NCBI RefSeq assembly: GCF_014695975.1
Contig: NZ_JACJPI010000081.1
Coordinates: 248,001 to 312,000 of the forward strand
Reading direction: 5' to 3'
DNA from: Leptolyngbya sp. FACHB-321
Lineage (GTDB): Bacteria; Cyanobacteriota; Cyanobacteriia; Leptolyngbyales; Leptolyngbyaceae
Length of the DNA stretch: 64,000 nt
Shown here piece after piece: positions 57,000 through 64,000 of this stretch. How positions within the stretch are numbered: the stretch's first letter is position 1; every line of letters begins with the position of its first letter. The position numbers were made by a program, and so were the translations under genes. Under the pieces are notes generated by a model that saw only the letters and a list, made by a program, of their open reading frames with translations, was not told the origin of the DNA and ran no database searches.

Positions 57000-57143
57000 T
57001 TAAATGTTCAGATAGCCTGCATATATTGCCGCCACCACAAAATTGACACCTAGCAGCAACAGTGCCCAAAAGGTGCGAAACGGATAAGGTGGTTTACCTG
57101 TTTTTGTTACGGGAGAAGCTGGTTTTTTAGCCCGAGCAGTCAT
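57000..57143 (-). CDS. 47-residue single-span membrane protein
   Basis: The gene starts at ATG 57143 with a strong TAAGGAG ribosome binding site upstream and stops at TAA 57002-57000. The first 24 residues are basic and Pro-rich (TARAKKPASPVTKTGKPPYP), then one membrane segment FWALLLLGVNFVVAAIYAGYL. The positive-inside rule puts the N-terminus in the cytosol. It looks like the small subunits of photosynthetic or NDH-1 complexes, but I cannot name it. It follows lipA by 76 bp on the same strand. Confidence 0.75.
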   Translation of the reverse strand: MTARAKKPASPVTKTGKPPYPFRTFWALLLLGVNFVVAAIYAGYLNI

Positions 57144-57219
57144 AAATAAAATCTCCTTAAGTGTCGTTTTTAAGACATACCAAAGAATTGCTAACGTTGG
57201 TTATATCCCTGGGTGAATC

Positions 57220-58158
57220 TTAACGTCTTGGCTGTGCGTCTTCTTCTCCTGCATGGTAGGAACTGCGAACCAGTGGACCCGATCGCACATGGGCAAAGCC
57301 CATTTCACGGGCAATTGCTCCCAGATAATCGAACTCGGCGGGTGTCCAGTACTTTGCAACAGGCAAGTGCTCTAGTGAAGGGCGCATATATTGCCCGATC
57401 GTGAGGCGATCGCACTCTACGGCACGTAAATCAGCTAATGTCTCCAGCACCTCTGCCTCTGTCTCACCTAGCCCCAGCATCAGCCCCGATTTCGTGGGGA
57501 TCGCTGGATTCAATGCTTTGACGACACTAAGAACACGCAGCGATCGCTCATATTTTGCCCCACGTCGCACCGGACCTTGAAGCCGCCGCACGGTTTCAAT
57601 ATTATGGTTGTAGCAAGCTGGTTGGGCACTTACGACCCTAGCAATGCGCTCCTGCTGTAAAGCATCTGGATTATCTCGTCCACCCCAAAAATCTGGAGTT
57701 AGCACCTCGACCTTCGTCTCTGGATTCTGGTAACGAATTTGGGCGATCGTCTGTGCAAACCAGCCTGCGCCCTGGTCGGGCAAATCATCGCGTGTCACTG
57801 ATGTCAGCACCACATAGCGCAGTCTCAACAAACTCACTGACTCAGCCACCTTTCGCGGCTCGTCTGGATCTAGAGGCATCGGTGCATGTCCTTTATCCAC
57901 CTGACAAAAACCGCACGATCGCGTACAGGTAGGACCCATTAGCAAGAACGTTGCCGTCTTTTGGGCATAGCACTCGCCTCGATTGGGACAACGCCCCTCT
58001 TCACAAATTGTGTGAATCTGACGCTGCTTGATAATCCGCTGCACCGTCGAAAGCTCGCTTGCCTTTCCGATTGGACGTTTTAACCATGCTGGCAGGTTCT
58101 CTAGGGACGAAGCGCGACGGGCAGCTACAGAATCAAGGGCATTTGTTTCAGCAGGCAT
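57220..58158 (-). CDS. lipA: Lipoyl synthase
   Basis: A 312-residue radical SAM enzyme. [20 protein letters not shown] carries the three Cys of the auxiliary cluster; CTRSCGFC is the CxxxCxxC of the SAM cluster; the C-terminus has [12 protein letters not shown] with the conserved Arg-Ser-Ser. It inserts two sulfurs into octanoyl groups on carrier proteins. ATG 58158 fits family length; the frame is open to 58200. Cyanobacteria often have two lipA copies; this window shows one. Confidence 0.95.
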   Translation of the reverse strand: MPAETNALDSVAARRASSLENLPAWLKRPIGKASELSTVQRIIKQRQIHTICEEGRCPNRGECYAQKTATFLLMGPTCTRSCGFCQVDKGHAPMPLDPDEPRKVAESVSLLRLRYVVLTSVTRDDLPDQGAGWFAQTIAQIRYQNPETKVEVLTPDFWGGRDNPDALQQERIARVVSAQPACYNHNIETVRRLQGPVRRGAKYERSLRVLSVVKALNPAIPTKSGLMLGLGETEAEVLETLADLRAVECDRLTIGQYMRPSLEHLPVAKYWTPAEFDYLGAIAREMGFAHVRSGPLVRSSYHAGEEDAQPRR

Positions 58159-58532
58159 AAAGTTGGGCACACTACATTGGATGAGACATTGCTGTCTCAA
58201 ATTCTAAAGGATTGCTCGTTAAAGGATTCGAGGCAGCAGTATGACTGCCCTAAATCGACGTAGCACCCTTAATCAGAAATAATTCTGACCCGTTGAGGCT
58301 ATAAACTAGATGGTGCTACAGCAGGATTACCGCTCACCCTGGATACATTTTCTTGTTTAGTTGTTACTATCTAAGTCTTCATCCTTAGCAGTATGGTTGC
58401 TAGTCCACCTTCAGCTTCTAAGCTGTCAAATGGATTAAACAATCACACTGAAGCAAGTCACACTAAACACTGTGGCGTTTCACCTTACTCATTACTCATT
58501 CACCTTGCAGTCGCTACCAGAGGAGTTCAGTT
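58159..58532. other. Divergent region, lipA to response regulator gene
   Basis: About 374 bp. It contains both promoters by position and the AGGAG ribosome binding site (58521-58525) of the response regulator. No other feature recognised. Confidence 0.5.
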
Positions 58533-59084
58533 GTGGCAAGTCACAAGATCCTGGTCATTGATGACAGCAACGTCATCCGAAACATGGTTCGGGATATGCT
58601 GCCAAAGGGCAATTTTGAAGTCCTTGAGGCTAAAGACGGCGTTCAGGGACTCAACCTAATCCGTCAGGAACGTCCTAACCTAATCATGTTAGATTTCTTG
58701 CTGCCACGACTTAGCGGTTGGGAAGTTTATCAGCAAATCCAGATTCAACAAGACTTGCAGGCGATCCCACTGGTGCTGATGTCTGGTCGCAAGGAAGAGG
58801 TCACTGAAAAACTTCAGGAACCATTTGAATACTTTGAATTTGTTCAGAAGCCGTTTGACCAAAAAGAACTGATTGATGCCATCAAAGCCGCAATGGCGAA
58901 GTCAAAGCGTCGCCCTGCTGCGGTTGCTCCTACTCCAGTAGTGGCTCCACCAAGCACTGCTGCTGCTCCGGCAGGCGATATTGAAGCATTAAACGAGAAA
59001 ATTGTGAAGATGCAAGCTGAAATTGATGGCTTGAAAAAGCAAATGAGTCAAATTCTCAACTTCATCCGCCAAAAGCTGAAATAG
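58533..59084 (+). CDS. Single-domain response regulator with C-terminal coiled coil
   Basis: A 183-residue protein. Residues 1-125 form a receiver domain: ILVIDDSNVIRN acidic pocket, phosphoacceptor Asp in LIMLDFLLP (about 54), VLMSG with the switch Ser, and VQKPFDQKEL with the conserved Lys. An Ala/Pro-rich linker is followed by a coiled coil (IEALNEKIVKMQAEIDGLKK), which may mediate oligomers. There is no DNA-binding domain. GTG 58533 has AGGAG seven bases upstream. No kinase gene is adjacent. Confidence 0.92.
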   Translation: MASHKILVIDDSNVIRNMVRDMLPKGNFEVLEAKDGVQGLNLIRQERPNLIMLDFLLPRLSGWEVYQQIQIQQDLQAIPLVLMSGRKEEVTEKLQEPFEYFEFVQKPFDQKELIDAIKAAMAKSKRRPAAVAPTPVVAPPSTAAAPAGDIEALNEKIVKMQAEIDGLKKQMSQILNFIRQKLK

Positions 59085-59238
59085 CAGTTTTACACTGGTG
59101 CGATCGTGTTTCAGGGGGCTAGGGGCTTAAAAAGCTACAAGCTTACCGCTACCTCTTAAATAAACAGTTTTTAAGGCGCTAATCAATTGCTTGATTATGT
59201 GCCAGGCAGGTCTGCCCTAAAGCTGGGCAGTGCTGAAT

Positions 59239-59571
59239 TTACTCGTCAAGCCGATAAAGTACCTGCACTTTATTGCCTGATGACGGATCGTCGGCTGGAT
59301 AAACACCAACCTGGCTAGTTCCACGCTCTGGGCGGATGAGTATTTGTACGTCATTTAACTGAAATCCCCTCTCACTACCACCTGGAACATCTGTACTGCG
59401 TTGCGGTGATAATGGCACAGGGGCGTTAGGTACTGGTCTTGTCACCGAGCGTTCTTCCAATCCATCTAAGGCTGCGGCTGAACCCATTGGTTCTGCTTGG
59501 GCATAGGCAGCAGAGCCAAAACTGCTTAGCATCAAAACGGTACCAAACACTGCGATCGCTTTGAACATCAT
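59239..59571 (-). CDS. Exported hypothetical protein
   Basis: A 110-residue protein with a clear signal peptide (MMFKAIAVFGTVLMLSSFGS, cleavage probably after AYAQA near residue 26). The mature part is Pro/Ser/Arg-rich with two low-complexity segments and ends in VGVYPADDPSSGNKVQVLYRL. No family is recognised. Probably periplasmic. Two adjacent ATGs at 59571 and 59568. Convergent with the response regulator gene. Confidence 0.75.
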   Translation of the reverse strand: MMFKAIAVFGTVLMLSSFGSAAYAQAEPMGSAAALDGLEERSVTRPVPNAPVPLSPQRSTDVPGGSERGFQLNDVQILIRPERGTSQVGVYPADDPSSGNKVQVLYRLDE

Positions 59572-60073
59572 GGCGACTCCTGACAGGATACTGTTTTACG
59601 TTGGCATTAAAGTGTCTCTAACGCTTCAGGTCATGGCACTAAGCCTTAAAACCTTTTACCTTACAAAGGGGTTCTGGGTATAGAAAGTAGCAACATGCCG
59701 CTACCAATTGATATAAGGGCTTAATGATCATTAGTAAACTTGACTAAGATTTAATAAAATGCTCTGGAATTAGCATCACGCCTACGGCAGATTAAGCCAC
59801 TTATAAAGTGATAAATGAATGTCAGGATGTAGAGTTTGAAGACGCAAGCGCTACTTTCTTTAGCTTTGGTCTAGTTTGCAAGATGCTAGCGCGTTTGAAT
59901 CTTAACGCTAGCTGCTAACTGCTTATACAAGTGGTTGCTCCTTTAGGATGGCTAGATTTAGTGCTTGGACTTGAGACAATCGATCGTAGACTATAGACTG
60001 GGGCATCTGGGCAAAGCTCAAAGATTCAACTAAGCCCAACGATTAACGTCCAAAGTCTAGAGTTTCAAGTCCT
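59572..60073. other. Divergent region of about 500 bp before the YajQ-type gene
   Basis: AT-rich stretch (59700-59760) and several CTAGC words near 59885-59915. By position it holds promoters for both flanking genes. I see no tRNA, riboswitch or small gene with a ribosome binding site. Confidence 0.45.
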
Positions 60074-60565
60074 ATGGCTGCATCCTTTTCCTTTGATGTC
60101 GTAAGTGAGTTCGATCGTCAGGAGTTAGTTAACGCCCTGGATCAAGCAACGCGCGAAATTCAGAGTCGTTATGATCTGAAAGATACTAAAACGACGCTTG
60201 AGTTAAGCGAAGACACAATTACAGTCAGCACTGACAGCCAATTTACCCTTGAAGCTGTTCATAACCTGCTGAATATGAAGGCTGCTAAACGTAATTTGTC
60301 GCTAAAGATTTTTGAGTACGGCAAAGTTGAATCGTCTAGCGGCAACCGTGTACGGCAAGAGATTACCCTGCGAAAGGGCATTAGCCAGGAGATTGCCAAG
60401 CAAATTTCCAAGCTGATTCGGGATGAGTTCAACAAAGTGCAGCCATCGATTCAAGGTGATTCGGTACGGGTGAGTGCTAAGGCAAAAGACGATTTGCAAG
60501 CTGTAATGCAGCGTCTTAAGCAAGAAGAGTTACCCGTCGCGTTGCAATTTACTAACTATCGGTAG
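60074..60565 (+). CDS. YajQ-family nucleotide-binding protein
   Basis: A 163-residue protein matching YajQ over its whole length: [20 protein letters not shown] at the start, [28 protein letters not shown] and [16 protein letters not shown] at the C-terminus. Some members bind cyclic di-GMP and modulate transcription; that is established for Xanthomonas, not for cyanobacteria. Cytosolic. Followed 61 bp later by the AI-2E-type transporter gene. Confidence 0.93.
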   Translation: MAASFSFDVVSEFDRQELVNALDQATREIQSRYDLKDTKTTLELSEDTITVSTDSQFTLEAVHNLLNMKAAKRNLSLKIFEYGKVESSSGNRVRQEITLRKGISQEIAKQISKLIRDEFNKVQPSIQGDSVRVSAKAKDDLQAVMQRLKQEELPVALQFTNYR

Positions 60566-60626
60566 GGGTGACTGCGAAGTCTAGGGTGTAGGGTAGAGGG
60601 TGTAGAGTAAAGAACTACGGGTGCCC

Positions 60627-61877
60627 ATGTCGGATCACCAGGCTGAAGCTCACGAGGTACATAAGGGACGTTTGCGGCTCTGGTGGGAAACGCTTTCTCC
60701 ACTTGCAAAGGCGTTACTCATTCTGTTAGCGGCTCCGCTGTTGGTGCTGAACGGTTGGGCGCTCTTTGCGATCGCTGATTACTTCCATTCTCTCATTGTC
60801 ATCTTGGTAGCGGCCTCGCTGATTGCTTTCCTGCTTAACTACCCTGTCAGCCTTATGCAGCGACAGGGGGTGCCACGTGGACGAGCCGCAATCGTTGTAT
60901 TCTTGCTGGCATTGTCGCTCTTGTTAGCGGGTGGCATTACATTACTGCCGAGTGCGCTTGATCAAGCCCGTCAACTGGTAGCACGCTTACCTGAATGGTT
61001 TGACTCAGGACAGCGGCAACTCATTATCCTCAATCAACAGCTAGAAGGGACAAACCTACCGCTTGATTTAAGCCTCTTGGCAGAACAGGTAAACGATCGC
61101 CTTAAGAGTCAGTTGCAGCTTATTGCGGCACAGGCGTTAAGCGTTGCTGTCTTCACTGTTACCAGCTTGTTAGATGTGTTGCTCACGCTGGTGTTGACAT
61201 TTTATCTGTTACAAAATGGCGATTTGCTCTGGGAGAGTCTTGTAGAATGGCTACCTGTAAGAGTGCAAAAGCCGTTTTCAGAAACGCTGCGCTTGAGCTT
61301 TCAGAACTACTTTTTAAGTCAGTTCATCCTGTCCACTTGTATGGGGTCAATTTTAACCCTCATCTTTTTGTGGCTAGCCGTCCCCTTCGGGTTGCTGTTC
61401 GGATTAACGATCGGTGCGATGGCGCTTGTGCCTTTTGGTGGCTCTGTTGGTATTGCATTGGTAACTCTACTCGTAGCCCTGCGAGACATCGGCTTAGGCG
61501 TTAAGGTGCTAGCCGCGTCGTTATTAGTGCAGCAGATTCTCGAAAATTTAGTGGCACCACGAGTACTGGGTAGTGTTACTGGGCTGAATCCAGTCTGGAT
61601 TTTTGTCTCGATTTTAACGGGTGCGCGTGTCGGTGGACTCTTGGGCGTGATTGTAGCCGTACCAACTGCTGTCGTTCTTAAAAATATTCTTGTGGCGATG
61701 CGATCGTCCAGAGGAATGGGTGTCAGTCAGTCGCATAGCAGCCAGTCTAACCCTGCGATAAATGGTGAATCGCCGACTCAACCAAAAGAGACAATCGCGC
61801 CTCTCGACACATCCCATATTGAACTTGTAGAGCCTGAGGAATCGATCGTTCGTGATGCACCTACACTCAGAAATTAA
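60627..61877 (+). CDS. AI-2E family transporter (PerM-like)
   Basis: A 416-residue polytopic membrane protein with about eight membrane segments. PVSLMQRQGVPRGRAAIVVF near residue 75, the long periplasmic loop with SALDQARQLVARLPEWFDSG, and LVAPRVLGSVTGLNPVWIFVS near 312 are family signatures. The C-terminal 60 residues are polar, acidic and not conserved. Exported substrates are mostly unknown. ATG 60627 is chosen over GTG 60621. Confidence 0.92.
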   Translation: MSDHQAEAHEVHKGRLRLWWETLSPLAKALLILLAAPLLVLNGWALFAIADYFHSLIVILVAASLIAFLLNYPVSLMQRQGVPRGRAAIVVFLLALSLLLAGGITLLPSALDQARQLVARLPEWFDSGQRQLIILNQQLEGTNLPLDLSLLAEQVNDRLKSQLQLIAAQALSVAVFTVTSLLDVLLTLVLTFYLLQNGDLLWESLVEWLPVRVQKPFSETLRLSFQNYFLSQFILSTCMGSILTLIFLWLAVPFGLLFGLTIGAMALVPFGGSVGIALVTLLVALRDIGLGVKVLAASLLVQQILENLVAPRVLGSVTGLNPVWIFVSILTGARVGGLLGVIVAVPTAVVLKNILVAMRSSRGMGVSQSHSSQSNPAINGESPTQPKETIAPLDTSHIELVEPEESIVRDAPTLRN

Positions 61878-61985
61878 TTGGTATTCCGAGAATCGGAGTA
61901 AGGGCTGTTGTATGGAATGCACCTCTGATACTTAGCATTCGCACGGCAGCGCTCTTAAACTGATTTTTGCACTTTAGCTTTTAGC

Positions 61986-62924
61986 TTAACCGTCGGCTGT
62001 AATTTGGGCGATGAGCGCTTTTAGTGTTGCTTCTGCCCGATCGTTTTCTACTTGGCAAGTACCAGCATTGGCGTGTCCACCGCCACCATAGGTAAGCATT
62101 AACTCACCAATGTTCGTCTTAGACGAGCGATTAAAGATCGATTTTCCGGTAGCAAAAACGGTATTGAGCTGCTGCCGTCCCCACATGACATGAATTGAAA
62201 TATTGGTTTTTGGAAAGAGTGCATAAACCATGAATCGATTGCCAGCGTAAATCACCGCTTCATTACGTAGATCAAGCACGACTAAATTTTGATGGACTGT
62301 TGCACACGCTTGAATTTGAGCCTTGAAGCGTGACTCTTGTTCAAAGTACAGTTCAACCCGTTCTTGTACATCTGGCAAAGTGAGAATTTCGTCGATGGGC
62401 TGTGTTTTGCAGCAGTCAATTAACTGCATCATTAAGTTGTAGTTAGAAACGCGAAAATCCTTGAAGCGACCTAAACCTGTCCTCGCGTCCATTAAGAAGT
62501 TTAATAATGTCCAACCTTTGGGATTGAGTACTTCCTCGATCGAAAATTGAGCAGAATCAGCTTTGTCAACGGCTGCCATCATCAGCGGCGAAACATTAGG
62601 AAAGCGCTCGTGCCCACCAAAATGCTCGTAAACGACTCTGGCGGCTGAAGGAGCGTTGGGTTTGATGATGTAATTCTCTTTTTGCCCCTGATTTCTCAGC
62701 GTTTCACTGGAGTGATGGTCAAAGACTAAATGAGCACTTTCGACGTAGGGTAAATTGGTCGTGATGTCATTTGCCGTAATCTCAATCTTGCCATCCTGCA
62801 TATCTTTAGGATGAACAAACTTGATCTCATCAATCATGTCCAGTTCCTTCAGCAGAACAGCACAGACCAGCCCATCAAAGTCGCTTCTAGTCACTAACCG
62901 ATACTTTGTATTCGCTGATATCAT
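61986..62924 (-). CDS. DHH-family phosphoesterase (exopolyphosphatase-like)
   Basis: A 312-residue protein. VTRSDFDGLVCAVLL (first metal motif), HLVFDHHSSE (the DHH motif) and GELMLTYGGGGHANAGTCQ (DHHA1 end) are visible. Such enzymes hydrolyse polyphosphate, pApA or small nucleotides using Mn ions. ATG 62924 has AGAGGA upstream, so nine codons to 62951 are excluded. Cytosolic. It is convergent with the transporter gene, 108 bp away. Confidence 0.9.
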   Translation of the reverse strand: MISANTKYRLVTRSDFDGLVCAVLLKELDMIDEIKFVHPKDMQDGKIEITANDITTNLPYVESAHLVFDHHSSETLRNQGQKENYIIKPNAPSAARVVYEHFGGHERFPNVSPLMMAAVDKADSAQFSIEEVLNPKGWTLLNFLMDARTGLGRFKDFRVSNYNLMMQLIDCCKTQPIDEILTLPDVQERVELYFEQESRFKAQIQACATVHQNLVVLDLRNEAVIYAGNRFMVYALFPKTNISIHVMWGRQQLNTVFATGKSIFNRSSKTNIGELMLTYGGGGHANAGTCQVENDRAEATLKALIAQITADG

Positions 62925-63236
62925 GTGCGTCCTCTTTTCTTCAGCAATCATCTATTTTCAAGGTTCCCAAGATGCTGCTGGTTTGCACACCCTTGAGAAA
63001 CTCCTGGGAAGCAGCAGCACTGAAAACAGACAAACTCTAGTCGATTAACTGCAAGTTCTTGTTGGGTGATGCGTCGGTTAAAGGATAGTAAGTATAGGCA
63101 AGCAGAAATGCTGTGAGCCTCATTGCAGAAGCGTTATGCCAGCACGATCGCTAACCCGCGGGACTTTTGTCAGGCAGCACCTCTTTAGTCCTTTACCGAT
63201 CGACATCACGACTAAGCAGCGATTACTGTAACTCTG
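62925..63236. other. Spacer between Vipp1 and DHH genes
   Basis: About 312 bp between same-strand genes. Apart from the ribosome binding site of the DHH gene I recognise nothing. Confidence 0.4.
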
Positions 63237-63992
63237 CTAGAGTTCTCGCATTTGCCGACGTAGATTATCTAGCTCTCGATCGGTTTCAGAGTTGTTAGCT
63301 GTCTGGCTTGCTGGAAGCTGAGCCGTTGGAGAACCGCCAGTGAGTTGGTTTCTCATTGCGGCAAGTTCGGCTTCTACTTCGTCGGCTTCCCCAAGGGCAG
63401 CAATACGTTTTTCCAAATCATCAGTGCCAAGTTCAGCAACGGCTTCCGATTGGGCTTCAAGCTGCAAAACTTTTTCTTCCATACGCTCAAAAGCCGAAAT
63501 TGCGCTGCCTGTGCCAACTCGTCCCATCATGTCGTTAATCTGCTGGGATGCTTTTGCCGATCGCGCTCTAGCAATATACAAATCTTTCTTAGTCTTAGCT
63601 TCAGAGATTTTGCTCTCCAGCTTCATCATGTTTTGTTTAAGCTGAGTCACGATCGTGGATTGCTGTTCAATCTGCGAACGCATTGCCTCTGCCGTATCCT
63701 GGTAAGACTTTCGTCGCGTTAATGCTTCTCGTGCCAGTGTCTCTTCGCCTTTTTGCAACGCTAGCTGTGCCCGACGGTACCATTCATCAGCCGTTGTTTG
63801 TGCCTGAGAGCATTGTCGTTCTGTGCGCTTTTGGGTTGCGATCGCTTGTGCTACAGCCTGCCGCAGTTGGATCAAATCCTCCTGCATATCCAGCACGGCT
63901 TGCTCCAGGATTTTCTCCGGATCTTCGGCACCGCTTACCAAGCTGTTCAGGTTAGCGCGAATCACCCGCATGATTCGGTCGAAAAGTCCCAT
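63237..63992 (-). CDS. vipp1: Vipp1/IM30 (PspA family membrane-remodelling protein)
   Basis: A 251-residue coiled-coil protein. It begins MGLFDRIMRVIRANLNSLVS (amphipathic helix 0), continues with EDPEKILEQAVLDMQEDL and long PspA-like helices, and has a C-terminal extension ending DRELDNLRRQMREL, the feature that separates Vipp1 from PspA. Vipp1 oligomers maintain and shape thylakoid membranes. The start lies 8 bp from the window edge, so its promoter is outside. Confidence 0.93.
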   Translation of the reverse strand: MGLFDRIMRVIRANLNSLVSGAEDPEKILEQAVLDMQEDLIQLRQAVAQAIATQKRTERQCSQAQTTADEWYRRAQLALQKGEETLAREALTRRKSYQDTAEAMRSQIEQQSTIVTQLKQNMMKLESKISEAKTKKDLYIARARSAKASQQINDMMGRVGTGSAISAFERMEEKVLQLEAQSEAVAELGTDDLEKRIAALGEADEVEAELAAMRNQLTGGSPTAQLPASQTANNSETDRELDNLRRQMREL

Positions 63993-64000
63993 ATGCTCTC

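Overview
The window is a cyanobacterial chromosome segment. The evidence is direct: psaC, the sulfolipid genes sqdB and sqdX, a Tic20 homologue, a Vipp1/IM30 homologue, a Δ9 desaturase of the DesC type, HemJ, several cyanobacteria-specific small proteins, and dense HIP1 octamers (GCGATCGC), two of which sit in terminator stems. I see no transposase, integrase gene, CRISPR array, tRNA or rRNA. The genus cannot be fixed from this window; a filamentous Leptolyngbya-like organism is a guess.

Layout. 1-4.3 kb: iron acquisition (a truncated porin-like gene behind a Fur box, a two-domain multicopper oxidase whose promoter overlaps a second Fur-like box, a Met/His-rich lipoprotein, an FTR1 permease). 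4.6-7.7 kb: a small conserved protein, then the sulfolipid genes on the minus strand with a small membrane protein between them. 8-17.8 kb: Anbu-type protease, L,D-transpeptidase, mannose-6-phosphate isomerase, a TetR regulator fused to a degenerate tyrosine-recombinase-like domain and divergent from desC, rpe, a subtilase, cobQ. 18.2-21.4 kb: a guanidine-I (ykkC) riboswitch followed by a three-gene ABC importer. 21.5-27.9 kb: Nudix hydrolase, PrxQ, a DUF2499-DUF3593 fusion, tsaB, an orphan DppC-like permease, an array of DnaA boxes with helical phasing that could be a replication origin, a DUF2811 protein, hemJ, psaC. 28.2-36.1 kb: a glycosyltransferase, a large NRPS-like protein (partial C, A, T, TE) and, divergently, hppD and a T-protein-like tyrA. 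36-64 kb: mostly housekeeping genes (trpD, carA, hemC, lipA, rpsF, FAH-family hydrolase, chorismate lyase, YajQ, DHH phosphoesterase, Vipp1) with signalling genes (a pseudo-histidine kinase, a STAS protein that seems to start at ATT, a kinase-CHASE2 protein, a response regulator).

How the genes may work together. The iron block resembles the fungal Fet3-Ftr1 logic of a copper ferroxidase feeding a permease, placed under Fur. The riboswitch predicts that the SsuABC/TauABC-like importer handles guanidine or a close relative. The TetR fusion and desC share a promoter region with two identical 17-bp operators, which suggests control of membrane fatty-acid desaturation. TyrA makes 4-hydroxyphenylpyruvate, HppD consumes it, and the divergent NRPS-like enzyme lacks the aspartate that marks amino-acid-activating A domains, so this may be a small aromatic-acid secondary-metabolite locus.

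All family assignments come from reading the sequence and recalling families; no database search was run. Starts were moved from the longest open frame where a ribosome binding site or family length argued for it, and this is stated per gene.
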